64,000 bases of DNA from Nannocystis sp. Lineage in GTDB: Bacteria > Myxococcota_A > Polyangia > Nannocystales > Nannocystaceae. The notes beneath the pieces are model-generated. The model saw only the letters and a list, made by a program, of their open reading frames with translations. It did not search any database and was not told where the DNA came from. Below, piece after piece: positions 16,585 through 28,244 of the stretch. The stretch spans positions 62,001 through 126,000 of the forward strand of contig NZ_JADJNN010000035.1 of NCBI RefSeq assembly GCF_016714285.1. The letters are read 5' to 3'. The position numbers and the translations under genes are program-made. How positions within the stretch are numbered: position 1 is the first letter of the stretch; every line of letters starts with the position of its first letter.

Positions 16585-18708
16585 TCAGTTGGGCTGCACG
16601 CCGGGCTGCGAGGCCTGCACCGACCACACCCAGTCGTCGAGCAGCACCAGCGAGTCGTAGATCCCGTCCGAGGTGTCCCAGATGACGAAGCGGATCTCCA
16701 TCGTCTCGCCGCCCGTGACATTGCCCGCCATCTTGAGCCAGTTCGTGCCGCCGCCGGTCGTGTTGTTCGCCCCGCAGCCGCCCTCGAGGATGTCCATGCC
16801 GGTGCCCGTGAGCTGGCCGGTGCCGAGGCAGCCGTTGTAGTTGCCGCCGTTCACGCCGGCGCAGCCGTAGGTGCCGTTCTTGCACTGCGTGAACAGGCCC
16901 GGCGCCGCCTTCACCAGGTTCACGCCGACCGGGTAGATCTGGTTGTTGAGCGTGTAGACGGCGATGTTCTTGTCGAGGATCTTGGGGTTCACGCCCGTGG
17001 AGTCGAGCAGCGTCACGAACATGTCGTTATACGGGGTGCAGGTCCACTCCGGCCACTCCGATGACATGAAGTACATCTGCACGTTGAACGACTTGGCGTT
17101 GGTCGGCACGCGCACGCGGATCTTCAGCATCACGCTGTTGTAGGCCTGGTTGCTGCCCGCCGCGGGGCAGCCCGGCGCGTTCGGGAACACGTTGCCATTG
17201 AGCCCCAGCCAGTCCGCCGGGGCCGCGCTGTTGGCCGCGTTGTCCTTGCCGGTCTGGAAGTCGGCGTAGGCCGGATTCACGTCGCCGAAGGCGGCCGCGT
17301 TGCCGGTCGAGAACACCGCGAGGCTGTTGTTCTGCTGCGGCACGATGCCGCCGGTGCCGAACTTCGGGCGGATCGACTTGGCCGCCGCGTCGGGGTTGCC
17401 GGCCCCGTTGCCGCGGAACAACCCCGCCGAGATCACGCCCCACTTCTTGGTCGGCAGCGGCGGGTTCTCGACCGTGAACTGACACAGGTCGATCGCCTTG
17501 GCGTAGTCGGTCGGCGTGTTCGAGTTGCTGGCCAGACCCTGATCGCAGGCCGGCACCGGGTTGTCCTTGATGCCGTCGCAGTCGTCGTCGACCATGTTGC
17601 CGGGGAACTCGAAGGCGCCCGGGTTGACCAGAAGCGGGTTTTGGCACGCGGGCCCGACCGCGTCGCAACAGTCGCCCTTGCACACCGTCCAGCCGTCGCC
17701 GTCCTCGTCCGGGTCCTCGTCCGTCACCCCATCGCAGTCGTCGTCGAGGTTGTTCGTGCAAATGTCGGTCTGCTTCGGCAGCACCTCGCCCTGGCACGGC
17801 CCGAAGGCGGTCCCCTGCGGGTTGCAGGTCTGCAGGCCGCCCTTGCAGATGCCCTTGTTCTGGGTGCCGTCCGGACCCGTGTAGCACCCGACCTGCTCGC
17901 CCGGGTTGCACTCGCAGCTGCCGTCCACCTCGCAGCCGTTGCCCGGGTCCTTGTCGCAGTTGCTGAAGTCGCCGACGCAGGCCCCGAGCCCGCACACACC
18001 CATCGTGCACGCCGCCGCCGCGTTGTCCGGCACCGGGCATGGGTCGCAGCTGCCGCAGTGCAGGACGTCATTCAGCAGGTCGAAGCACTGGTCGCCGCAG
18101 CAGGCCAGCCCGTCCTGACACGGCTGCATCATGTTGCAGCCCGGCACGCAGGCCTTCGTACCCTTGTCGCACACCGTGCCGAGCCCGCAGTTGGCGTCGA
18201 CCAGGCAGCCGATGCACTGATTGGCGTCGACATCGCAGACCGTGCCGCCCATGCAGTCGAGGTCCTCGTTGCAGCCCGGCTCGCACAGGCCGCTGCCGCC
18301 GTTGCAAAACTGGCCCATCGGACAGTCGGCCTCCATGCACATCGGCGGCGGCTCGCCCGTGCTGCCCGTGTCGGCGCCGGTGCCGGTCGCGGTCACGTCG
18401 CCCGTGGTCGTGTCCGCGGCGGTCGCCGACGGATCCGACGGGCCGCCGCTGGTGCTCGGGCTGCTGTTCGCGGTCGTGGCCGCCGAGTCCGTGCCCTGCG
18501 AGTCACTGCCGCCGTTGCTCGTGGTCGGCGCGCTGTCGCTGGTCGGCTGCCCGCTGGTCGTCTGCCCCCCCGTCATCGTGGCGACCGTCGGGTTGGTCGC
18601 CGTGGGGTTCACCGTGTCGCCGCTCGCCACTCCGCCGTCGTCACTACAGCCGAGGAGAAGCGGCGCTACCAGGCACGCCGCGACAAGACCAGACTTCTGA
18701 TACCGCAT
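16585..18708 (-). CDS. Large Cys-rich lipoprotein with MopE-like metal-binding motif and choice-of-anchor-L-type domain
   Basis: The protein has 707 residues: lipobox LLLGC near residue 19, a Thr/Ser/Gly linker to about 130, then a Cys-rich region with about 30 Cys in short repeats (CMGGTVCDVDANQC, CGLGTVCDKGTKAC). Two Asp-rich phrases follow, NNLDDDCDGVTDEDPDEDGDG and NMVDDDCDGIKDN, typical of the MopE/putative metal-binding motif. The C-terminal 250 residues look like a choice-of-anchor L domain (FNVQMYFMSSEWPEW, FVIWDTSDGIYDSLVLLDDW). It is probably a calcium- or metal-binding surface protein. The ATG at 18708 places the signal peptide first. It lies upstream of the barrel pair and downstream of the VWA lipoprotein on the same strand. 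Confidence 0.88.
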   Translation of the reverse strand: MRYQKSGLVAACLVAPLLLGCSDDGGVASGDTVNPTATNPTVATMTGGQTTSGQPTSDSAPTTSNGGSDSQGTDSAATTANSSPSTSGGPSDPSATAADTTTGDVTATGTGADTGSTGEPPPMCMEADCPMGQFCNGGSGLCEPGCNEDLDCMGGTVCDVDANQCIGCLVDANCGLGTVCDKGTKACVPGCNMMQPCQDGLACCGDQCFDLLNDVLHCGSCDPCPVPDNAAAACTMGVCGLGACVGDFSNCDKDPGNGCEVDGSCECNPGEQVGCYTGPDGTQNKGICKGGLQTCNPQGTAFGPCQGEVLPKQTDICTNNLDDDCDGVTDEDPDEDGDGWTVCKGDCCDAVGPACQNPLLVNPGAFEFPGNMVDDDCDGIKDNPVPACDQGLASNSNTPTDYAKAIDLCQFTVENPPLPTKKWGVISAGLFRGNGAGNPDAAAKSIRPKFGTGGIVPQQNNSLAVFSTGNAAAFGDVNPAYADFQTGKDNAANSAAPADWLGLNGNVFPNAPGCPAAGSNQAYNSVMLKIRVRVPTNAKSFNVQMYFMSSEWPEWTCTPYNDMFVTLLDSTGVNPKILDKNIAVYTLNNQIYPVGVNLVKAAPGLFTQCKNGTYGCAGVNGGNYNGCLGTGQLTGTGMDILEGGCGANNTTGGGTNWLKMAGNVTGGETMEIRFVIWDTSDGIYDSLVLLDDWVWSVQASQPGVQPN

Positions 18709-18816
18709 CTCGCCATCGTAGCCCGAGCCCGCGACCCGCCACAAGTTCCCGCGCAACGCCGCTTTTGCCGATATGCGCGAAGGTACGCATCCACGACTTG
18801 CCCCTTCCACAAGCGC

Positions 18817-18865
18817 GGAGCCGGGGACGCGACGACCACCCCTCATGGTCGACGACCCCGGCTCC
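18817..18865 (-). terminator. Hairpin after the VWA lipoprotein gene
   Basis: GGAGCCGGGG (18817-18826) pairs exactly with CCCCGGCTCC (18856-18865), and inner GACGACC can extend it against GGTCGAC. It lies 36 nt past the stop codon of the VWA lipoprotein. No T-run follows, so it would be an intrinsic terminator of the weak, GC-only kind, or an RNA-stability stem. Confidence 0.5.
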
Positions 18866-18900
18866 CACGCGATGTCCTCATCGGACCCGCGAGCCACTCA

Positions 18901-20325
18901 CTAGTTCGGCACGCAGAAGAAATTCACGTCGGCCTTGCCGCTGGTCTTCAGGTTCATGCAGGCCGTGCCGCACAGCTCAATCGCGTCGTACGGGCCGTTC
19001 GGGTTGGTGTAGACCCAGCCGTTCTCGTTGCCGCAGTTCATCACGTGCGGCACCTTCACGCCGTCGATCTTGACGATCGTGAACTCCGGCTTGGCCGGCT
19101 CGACATCGAGCTTGATGATGCAGCTGAGCGCGTCGGCGATGACCGCGTCGAGCGCCGCCGACAGTTCGATCTGGTTGTCGGCGTTGTAGAACTTCTCGTT
19201 GGGGTCGTTCTTCGGGTTGCCGCCCAGCACCGCCAGCTCGTTGAGCTTGGTGAACGGGTTGATCATGTCGGGACTGCCGTCCTGCTTGCCATCGCTGAGC
19301 ATGTTGATCGTGTTGATGCCGATGACGTAGGTCGGAATCTTGTCCTTCGTGAAGGCGTCGCCGACGATCGTGTGCAGCGTCTGGTCGTACATCTCGAACA
19401 ATGGCGGCGGCGCCAGGCCCATGCCGCAGTTCGCCGCGCCGTCCGTGATCAACAGCAGGGCCTTCGGCACGTCGGCCGGCAGGGTCTTCAGGTGATTGAG
19501 CGCCGAGGTGACGCCCGCGGCCGCCGGCGTCCCGCCGTAGATCGCCATCGTGTTGGCCGCCGGGATGCCGGCGAGGATCGCCGCCTGGTTCTTCGCCTTC
19601 ACCTTGATCTCGACGTTGGCGTTCACCAGGCAGGCGTTGGCGTTGTAGACCTGCTGCGCCGACTTGTTGGGGAACAGGTTGGCGCCGAAGTTCACCTTGT
19701 CGTTGAACTTGCCGGTCACCGTGTCCACCACCTGATAGAGGCTGTTCCAGCGGGTGATGGTGGGCGTGTTCGGGTTGGCGTCGTGGTCCCACAGCGTCAG
19801 CATCGAGCCCGACTTGTCGAGCGCCAGCATCATGTTGGGGATGACCGGCTTCAGGGTCGCCATCTGCACCTGGCAGGGGGTCTCCTCGGTGGTGCCGCCG
19901 ATGCCGGTGCTCATGTCGGCGACCGTCGTGTCACCGCCACCGGTGGTGGTGGTGCCGCCCGGGTCGGTGGTGGTCGTATCGGGGAGGGTGGTGGCCGAGT
20001 CGCTCACGCTCACCGCCCCCGTCGACGCGGCGCTGGTCGCCGAGTCGGTCCCTGCGGTGGGATCACTGGTCCCGCTGGTCGCCGCGGTATCGGTGCCGCT
20101 GATCGACCCGCCCGTCGACGACTGCGAGCTCATCCCGCCGGTGACACCGTCGGTCGCGCTCGCGGAGCCCTCGGTCGGCACGCCCGAGCCCGACGTCGAC
20201 ACGCCCGTCGTCGGGTTCGTCCCCGGCGTCGTCATCGCGTCGGAGGCGGAGCCCTCGCCGTTGTCACCGCAACCGAACTGCACGAGCAGAGAGGAGAGAA
20301 CCAAGGAGCCAGCCAATCTACGCAT
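18901..20325 (-). CDS. VWA-domain lipoprotein
   Basis: The 474-residue protein has a lipoprotein signal (lipobox VQFGC), a long Ser/Thr/Gly linker to about residue 160, then a von Willebrand factor A domain opening NMMLALDKSGSML. The DxSxS metal-ion site is intact, with a later Thr/Asp pair (ALLLITDGAANC). Repeated Cys in the C-terminal part (CGNENG, CGTACMN) suggest disulfides. VWA domains bind protein partners through a divalent metal, so this may be a surface adhesion or scaffold protein. The start at 20325 has a GGGGGTGA ribosome site; ATG 20343 lacks one. It is separate from the VWA protein at 28245 and not closely alike in its linker. Confidence 0.88.
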   Translation of the reverse strand: MRRLAGSLVLSSLLVQFGCGDNGEGSASDAMTTPGTNPTTGVSTSGSGVPTEGSASATDGVTGGMSSQSSTGGSISGTDTAATSGTSDPTAGTDSATSAASTGAVSVSDSATTLPDTTTTDPGGTTTTGGGDTTVADMSTGIGGTTEETPCQVQMATLKPVIPNMMLALDKSGSMLTLWDHDANPNTPTITRWNSLYQVVDTVTGKFNDKVNFGANLFPNKSAQQVYNANACLVNANVEIKVKAKNQAAILAGIPAANTMAIYGGTPAAAGVTSALNHLKTLPADVPKALLLITDGAANCGMGLAPPPLFEMYDQTLHTIVGDAFTKDKIPTYVIGINTINMLSDGKQDGSPDMINPFTKLNELAVLGGNPKNDPNEKFYNADNQIELSAALDAVIADALSCIIKLDVEPAKPEFTIVKIDGVKVPHVMNCGNENGWVYTNPNGPYDAIELCGTACMNLKTSGKADVNFFCVPN

Positions 20326-20495
20326 CACCGTCACCCCCAACATGAACGCAGCCTATCAGGAATTCACCGCCCCGCCCCACACGGCGACGCGGGCGATCTT
20401 GCGCCGCCGACCACCACGGAGCCGCGCACCGCGGCCCACTCCAGCCCACCCAACGCGACCGCCAACCGCGACCGCGACCACTGCGAACGAACCCC

Positions 20496-20954
20496 TCAAA
20501 CGAAGGGAGTCAACGCGCGCACGAGACCTGGCACCGCCGCCTGCACGTGCTCCTCGGCGGTGTCACGCAGGCGGGCGTAGGTCTTCTTCAGCGCCCCGCT
20601 GGCCTTCTCGGCGCGGCGGTCGGTGACCGTGAGCAAGGCCGCCGCGACCCGCCTCGGATCGGCCTGCATGTGCGCGCTGAACAGCTCCGACCGCGCTTGC
20701 CCCTTCGCCGCGACCTGCTGCTCCACCTCGTCGAACATCGGCTGCATCGCCTCCGCGAACTCCGGCAGCAGCCGGTCGACCACCTCCGACACCATCGTCG
20801 GCTTGATCGTCTTCACCAGCTTGTAGCCCGCCTTCACCGCGAGCCCAGAGAACCCCGACTTGCTCGCAACCTCGCTGTCAATGAGAACAGCGCAGGCACG
20901 CACGACCTGCGGACGGAGCTCGGGCTGGGTGAGGATCTCGGCGAGATTGGCCAT
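20496..20954 (-). CDS. DUF6918-like small helical protein
   Basis: The 152-residue all-helical protein begins MANLAEILTQPELRPQVVR and contains LIDSEVASKSGFSGLAVKAGYK and KPTMVSEVVDRLLPEFAEAM. This matches the layout of the DUF6918 family as I remember it from Actinobacteria and Myxococcota. It has no signal peptide and no known activity. The C-terminus is basic and helical (KKTYARLRDTAEEHV). The ATG at 20954 was chosen because upstream sequence in frame is Arg-rich shadow. It is probably monocistronic. Confidence 0.8.
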   Translation of the reverse strand: MANLAEILTQPELRPQVVRACAVLIDSEVASKSGFSGLAVKAGYKLVKTIKPTMVSEVVDRLLPEFAEAMQPMFDEVEQQVAAKGQARSELFSAHMQADPRRVAAALLTVTDRRAEKASGALKKTYARLRDTAEEHVQAAVPGLVRALTPFV

Positions 20955-21097
20955 GGGGGCGCCCTGTATGGCCGAATTCCCGCGACGAATCAAGCGCCGT
21001 CGCCGCTGGCAGATCGCCGCCCGGGACTGGCACAAACGTCGGACAGATCTGGCCGCCCGTGGACAGCCGCCGCGAACGTTGAGATCCTGCGCCCGCG

Positions 21098-23422
<2,325 letters not shown>

Positions 23423-23426
23423 CCCC

Positions 23427-25457
23427 TTGAAGTACGTCCTCAAGACGAGCGCCCCCCAGCGCCACAGCTTCGACCTCACCCGCGAGCTGAACCCGCAGCA
23501 GATCGCCGTCGTCGAGGCCCCGCCGCGCGAGCTGCTCGTGCTCGCCGGCGCCGGCACCGGCAAGACCCGCACGCTCACCTACCGCGTCGCCCGCCTCGTC
23601 GCCGCCGGCTGCAACCCCGAGCGCATCCTCCTGTGCACCTTCACCAACCGCGCCGCCCGCGAGATGGTCGCCCGCGTCGAGGCCCTGCTCGGCATCGACA
23701 TGCGCCGCTGCTCCGCCGGCACCTTCCATCACATCGGCAACCGCGTGCTCCGCCGCCACGGCCAGGCCATCGGCCTGTCCCCCGACTTCGGCATTCTCGA
23801 CCCCGAGGACGCGCGCACCCTGCTCGGCTCCGTCATCGCCGAGCTCGGCATCGAGGCCCTCAGCGCCCGCCGCTTCCCCACCCCCAAGGTGCTCGCCAAC
23901 CTCATCAGCCTGGCCACCGGCACCCGCCAACCGCTCGAGAAGGTGGTCGAGCAGCACAACCTCAAGCTGCTCGACCAGGCCGGCATGATGGCCCAGGTCG
24001 CCCGCCGCTTCGCCGAGCGCAAGCGCCAGATGAACGTCTGCGACTTCGACGACCTCCTGTCGGAGTGGCTGCGCCTGCTCGAGGATCCCACGCTCCGCCA
24101 TGTCGGCGACGAGCTGCGCGCCGCCTACGATCACGTGCTGGTCGACGAGTACCAGGACATCAACGCCGCCCAGGGCGCCCTGTGCGACGCCATGGCCGTC
24201 GGCCACCAGAGCCTCACCTGCGTCGGCGACGACGCCCAGTCGATCTACAGCTTCCGCGGCGCCGACTTCACCCAGATCGCCGCGTTCCGGGCCCGCCACC
24301 CGCAGGCCGATCTCTACAAGCTCACGATCAACTACCGCAGCAGCCCGCAGATCCTCGCGCTCGCCAACCGCAGCATCGCCCACAACCGCAGCCAGTACCC
24401 CAAGGAGCTGCAGGCGGTGAAGCCCGCCGGCGCCGTCCCGGCCGTGATCCCGCTGCGCGACGTGTTCCAGCAGGCCGAGTTCATCGCCCAGCGCGTGCTC
24501 GAGCTGCACCACGAGTACGACACCCCGCTCGCCCGCATGGCCGTGCTCTACCGCAACCACAGCCACAGCCTCGAGCTGCAGGTCGAGCTCACCCGGCGCC
24601 AGATCCCCTTCAGCGTCCGCTCCGGCCTCCGCTTCTTCGAGCAGGCGCACATCAAGGACGTCTGCGCCTACCTGCGCGCGCGCCAGAACCCGCAAGACGC
24701 CCTCAGCTGGGTCCGCCTGCTGCGCCTGTGGCCCGGCATCGGCGCCCAGACGGCCGAGCAGCTCGCAACCTTGCTGGCCGCGCCCCTGTCCCAAAGTACA
24801 GGTGGCAGCAGCGCCCAGCGCCTCGCCGAGCAGGCCGCGCGGGCCCGCGGCCGTGCCCGCGACGCGCTCACCCGCCTCGCCGAGCTGTGGGCGATCCTCG
24901 AGGACCCGGCCCTGCAGAGCCCCGGCGACATGATCCGCCGCGTCGTCGAGCGCCACTACGGCGAGTACGCCGACCGCAACTTCCCCAACGCCGCGGCCCG
25001 CAAGGACGACCTCGAGCAGCTCGCCGGCTACGCCGCCCGCTACCCAGCCGCCAGCGAATTCCTCGGCGAGCTCGCGCTCGTCCAGGGCATCAGCGCCGAG
25101 AACGTGCTCGGCGCCGAGGAGCCCGACGACAAGCTCGTGCTGTCCACGATCCACCAGGCCAAGGGCCTCGAGTGGCCGATCTGCTTCGTCCTGTGGCTCG
25201 CCGAGGGCCGCTTCCCGATGGCCACCGCCATGCGTCAGCCGGCCGACATCGAGGAGGAGCGCCGCCTCTTCTACGTCGCGGTCACCCGCGCCGGCGACGA
25301 GCTCTACCTCAGCTATCCCGTGATCGAGGAGACCCGCGACGGCCCCTCGCACATGCTGCGCCCCAGCAAGTTCCTGCTCGAGCTCGACACCCTGCCCGCC
25401 GTGTTCGACCGCTGGCAGATCGAGGAGGCCCCGGCCGACCCGGCGCCGGTCGGCTGA
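23427..25457 (+). CDS. UvrD/Rep-family ATP-dependent DNA helicase
   Basis: The 676-residue superfamily 1 helicase shows Walker A AGAGTGKTRT, motif Ia LLCTFTNRAAREM, motif II VDEYQDIN, motif III VGDDAQSIYSFRGA, motif IV region LTINYRSSPQI, motif V VLSTIHQAKGLEW and motif VI YVAVTRA. The final ~40 residues lack the Tudor-like tail of UvrD or PcrA. It unwinds DNA in repair or recombination, exact pathway unknown. Translation probably starts at TTG 23427, only 4 nt after the S9 peptidase stop; no better start exists before motif Q (LNPQQIAVV). A palindrome copy at 24785 encodes the insert LSQSTGG in the middle of the 2B-like region. Confidence 0.92.
   Translation: MKYVLKTSAPQRHSFDLTRELNPQQIAVVEAPPRELLVLAGAGTGKTRTLTYRVARLVAAGCNPERILLCTFTNRAAREMVARVEALLGIDMRRCSAGTFHHIGNRVLRRHGQAIGLSPDFGILDPEDARTLLGSVIAELGIEALSARRFPTPKVLANLISLATGTRQPLEKVVEQHNLKLLDQAGMMAQVARRFAERKRQMNVCDFDDLLSEWLRLLEDPTLRHVGDELRAAYDHVLVDEYQDINAAQGALCDAMAVGHQSLTCVGDDAQSIYSFRGADFTQIAAFRARHPQADLYKLTINYRSSPQILALANRSIAHNRSQYPKELQAVKPAGAVPAVIPLRDVFQQAEFIAQRVLELHHEYDTPLARMAVLYRNHSHSLELQVELTRRQIPFSVRSGLRFFEQAHIKDVCAYLRARQNPQDALSWVRLLRLWPGIGAQTAEQLATLLAAPLSQSTGGSSAQRLAEQAARARGRARDALTRLAELWAILEDPALQSPGDMIRRVVERHYGEYADRNFPNAAARKDDLEQLAGYAARYPAASEFLGELALVQGISAENVLGAEEPDDKLVLSTIHQAKGLEWPICFVLWLAEGRFPMATAMRQPADIEEERRLFYVAVTRAGDELYLSYPVIEETRDGPSHMLRPSKFLLELDTLPAVFDRWQIEEAPADPAPVG
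24785..24802. repeat. Dispersed palindrome copy inside helicase gene
   Basis: CCTGTCC-CAAA-GTACAGG: seven-bp arms, one mismatch. It is written as CTG TCC CAA AGT ACA GGT, and CAA, AGT, ACA and GGT are rare in this gene. It lies in a variable loop region. Confidence 0.7.
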
Positions 25458-25461
25458 CCCC

Positions 25462-26508
25462 TCACTCCCACTCGAGCAGGCTCAGCGAGGCCGCCACCAG
25501 CTGGCCCATCGTCTCGCAGCCGCGGAACCTGGCGTCGCGGTGGTGGTGCGCCAGCTCCTGACCGAGGCGGCGCACGTTCTCCGGCGGCGCCAGCTCGTCG
25601 TCGGCCATCACCGCCAGCAGCTCGCCGAGCGCCTCGTGCTCCGCGCGGGCGCGGTGGCGCAGCAGCGTGTGCTCCTCCTCCTGGTACTGGCGCACCGACT
25701 CCGGCGTCATGCAGCGGCTCGCCAGGAAGATGATCGCGTTGTTCTGCGGGTAGTACTTCGGCATGTACACGTTGCAGCGGCCCTCGTGGCTCTGCTGGTC
25801 GAAGTCGATCGCGCGGATGCGGTACATCGTCTCGTCGAAGTCCGGGATCACGTGGACCACGAAGTTGCTCGAGTGCATGTCGCCGAGCAGGCGCAGGAAG
25901 CAGCGCTCGTTGAACTTGACGAACTCCTTGCCGAGCCGCACCTCGTCGATCCGCGTGTCCTTCAGGTGATCGCGGATGAACTGGTCGCCCGGGATCCCCG
26001 AGATGTGCTCCTCGATCAGGGTGTTCCCGTCGCACAAGAAGTCGACGCGGTTGGGCGACAGCAGGTCCTCGAGCTCGAGCCCGTAGATCCGCGAGGCGTC
26101 GGCCTGCTTGACGTAGAAGTAGTCGAAGTTCTCGTTCAGCGTGTTCAAGATCCGCACGCGAAACGGCTGGGTGTTGCCGTAGGTGCACACGTCCACGCGA
26201 TCGGTCACCAGGTGCTTCATCAGCGAGGTGTTGCCCATCACCCGCAGGCTCGCGTAGGTGCGGACCAGGTCGCGATCGATCTCCTTGCGCAGCGACGACG
26301 GGTAGAGCACCGATCGCCACAGCGTGTCCCGCCCGCGCTTGTCGTAGACCGGCGTCGTGTCGTCGTAGCGCGTGAGGTCGGCGTAGCTCACAGGCAGGCC
26401 ACCCGCCCAGCCACCCGCCACGTCCACCGCCCGGCCGTGCCGGCGCAGATAGCTGAACAGCCCCTCCGACACGCGGAAGCTCCGCTTCTTGCGTGAGATC
26501 ATCGCCAT
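25462..26508 (-). CDS. Orphan protein with kinase-fold signatures
   Basis: The soluble protein has about 348 residues. It shows GDMHSSNFVVHV (resembling the GDxHxxN catalytic loop of aminoglycoside phosphotransferase, ABC1 and HipA-type kinases) followed 17 residues on by RAIDFDQQS (resembling the metal-binding IDFD). YFYVKQADAS could supply the ATP-binding Lys. There is no Gly-rich loop I can identify. It may phosphorylate a small molecule or protein; this rests on two short motifs only. The start is probably ATG 26508 or 26502. It is divergent from the lipase-like lipoprotein and convergent (4 nt) with the helicase. Confidence 0.8.
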   Translation of the reverse strand: MAMISRKKRSFRVSEGLFSYLRRHGRAVDVAGGWAGGLPVSYADLTRYDDTTPVYDKRGRDTLWRSVLYPSSLRKEIDRDLVRTYASLRVMGNTSLMKHLVTDRVDVCTYGNTQPFRVRILNTLNENFDYFYVKQADASRIYGLELEDLLSPNRVDFLCDGNTLIEEHISGIPGDQFIRDHLKDTRIDEVRLGKEFVKFNERCFLRLLGDMHSSNFVVHVIPDFDETMYRIRAIDFDQQSHEGRCNVYMPKYYPQNNAIIFLASRCMTPESVRQYQEEEHTLLRHRARAEHEALGELLAVMADDELAPPENVRRLGQELAHHHRDARFRGCETMGQLVAASLSLLEWE

Positions 26509-26666
26509 GCGGGCCGGAGGATCGCAGCCGCCTGGCCCCGCGAGCAAGCATTCCGGCCGCCGGCGTGTGCGCCCAGTCATGAGCCAGGCAGCGGCCAAGA
26601 TCAGGCGGACGCCGTTGCAGGGTCTGGCGCGCCGTCGCCGGTCTCTGCCAAGATGCCCGCTTGCCC

Positions 26667-28130
26667 ATGACCTACCGCCCGCTCTGTCTCTGCCTCACCG
26701 CCCTCTCTCTCTCGGCCGCCTGCGGCGACGACGGCGGTGGTGACACCGCCGACGCCAGCACCGGCGACACCGCGGCCGCGACCGACACCGCCACGCCGAC
26801 CACCACCGACGGGGCCGACTCGAGCGGCGGCGAGGAGGGCTCGAGCGGCGGCAGCACCGGTGACACCGGCGAGAACGCCTTCCCGGCCGGCGGCTGCGGC
26901 CTGCCCGACTACGCCCTGCTCCCACCGACCGACATGGGCGAGGTGCTCGACTCCGGCTTCGTCATCCACTTCGACGCGGCCACGATCGACGGCCTGCTCA
27001 ACGCCCAGGGCTTCGGCGCGCTGGCCCCCGTGGCCTACGGCGCCGACGTGTACAAGATCCGCTACCGCACCCAGGATCGCGGCGAGGCCGTCGAGGCCAC
27101 CGGCTTCATCAGCTACCCCACCGGCGACGCCGTCGGCGAGCGCCCGGTCGTCGTGTGGGCCCACGGCACCACCGGCTTCACCGACAAGTGCGGGCCCACG
27201 GCCGCCCCCGACGGCTACATCGTGCCGGCCCTGCTCGCCGCGCTGGGCTTCGTCACCGTCGCCCCCGACTACCTCGGCCTCAACGGCTGGGGCGCGCCCG
27301 CCGGGTTCCTCCATCCCTACGTCGTCCCCGAGCCGACCGCGATCGCCACCCTCGACTCGCTGCGCGCGCTGGTCCGCTTCACCAGCGACACCGGCGAGTC
27401 GGTCCCCGCCACGCCCGGCAAGGACATCATCCTGTTCGGCGCCTCCGAGGGCGGCTTCGCCACCCTGTGGGCCGACCGCTACGCCCCGTACTACGCCCCC
27501 GAATTCAAGATCCTGGCGAACGTCGCCTCGGTCCCGCCGACCGACTCCTTCGGGCTCACCAAGCACGGCGCCACCGTGTTCGGCCCGACCACCGGCGTGC
27601 TCGCGGCCGCGGTCGTCGGCGGCCACGACTGGTACCGCGTGCCCAACCCGCTGAACGAGGTGCTCAGCGACAACGTGGCTGCGGCGCTGCCCAAGCTGAT
27701 GACCGAGGACTGCGGCGCCGACGTCCCCCCGGACATCACGATGACCAACCAGGTCTACCAGCAGAGCTTCATCGACGCGATCGTCGCCGACGACATCGAC
27801 GCGCTCGGCCCGGTCGGCTGCATCCTCCAGCGCGCCTCGCTCGGCACCAGCGACCTGCCGCTCATGGTCAAGACCCCGACGCTCGTGGTCCTCGGCGAGG
27901 CCGACGACCTCGTCTACGCGCCCGTGGTCCGCGAAGACCTGCCCCGGCTATGCGACCAGGGCTACGTCATCGAGCACCACGAGTGCGCCGGCGCCGGCCA
28001 CGTCGACGCCGCGACCAGCTCGATCCCCTTCGTCATCGCCTGGGCCAACGACCGCCTCGCCGGCAAGCCGCTCGTCGAGCCCTGCGAGATCCACGCCCCC
28101 GTCGACTGCGGGCCGGCGCCCATGCCCTGA
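26667..28130 (+). CDS. Secretory-lipase-like alpha/beta hydrolase lipoprotein
   Basis: The 487-residue protein has a lipoprotein signal (lipobox LSAAC), a Ser/Thr/Gly/Asp linker to about residue 75, then an alpha/beta hydrolase. VWAHGTTGF forms the oxyanion region, FGASEGGFATLWAD carries the nucleophile Ser, VLGEADDLVYAP the likely Asp and GAGHVDAA the likely His. The order fits the secretory lipase (LIP) family that hydrolyses triacylglycerols or other esters. It is probably displayed at the cell surface. The ATG at 26667 was chosen over TTG 26661. About eight Cys in the mature domain could form disulfides. Confidence 0.88.
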   Translation: MTYRPLCLCLTALSLSAACGDDGGGDTADASTGDTAAATDTATPTTTDGADSSGGEEGSSGGSTGDTGENAFPAGGCGLPDYALLPPTDMGEVLDSGFVIHFDAATIDGLLNAQGFGALAPVAYGADVYKIRYRTQDRGEAVEATGFISYPTGDAVGERPVVVWAHGTTGFTDKCGPTAAPDGYIVPALLAALGFVTVAPDYLGLNGWGAPAGFLHPYVVPEPTAIATLDSLRALVRFTSDTGESVPATPGKDIILFGASEGGFATLWADRYAPYYAPEFKILANVASVPPTDSFGLTKHGATVFGPTTGVLAAAVVGGHDWYRVPNPLNEVLSDNVAAALPKLMTEDCGADVPPDITMTNQVYQQSFIDAIVADDIDALGPVGCILQRASLGTSDLPLMVKTPTLVVLGEADDLVYAPVVREDLPRLCDQGYVIEHHECAGAGHVDAATSSIPFVIAWANDRLAGKPLVEPCEIHAPVDCGPAPMP

Positions 28131-28135
28131 CCCGC

Positions 28136-28223
28136 CATCACAGGCCCGCGCCATCGCAGGCATCACGGGTCCGGCCCATCACGGGTCCGGCCCATCACGG
28201 GTCCGGCCCATCACAGGCCCGCG
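28136..28223. repeat. Tandem 16-bp repeat after lipase-like gene
   Basis: The unit CATCACGGGTCCGGCC occurs three times without change (28161-28208), flanked by diverged copies of the form CATCACAGGCCCGCG on both sides. It fills most of the 114-nt gap between two convergent genes. Function unknown; possibly slippage-prone spacer DNA. Confidence 0.85.
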
Positions 28224-28244
28224 ATCCCCGGGTGAGGCACAGCC

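Noticed and set aside
17641..20580. Very long plus-strand frame (979 codons) opposite the two lipoprotein genes
   Set aside because: It is the antisense shadow of the two minus-strand lipoproteins, Arg/Ala/Val-rich with no start or domain.
28136..28223. Possible CRISPR-like repeats
   Set aside because: The 16-bp units are contiguous with no spacers and no cas genes are present.
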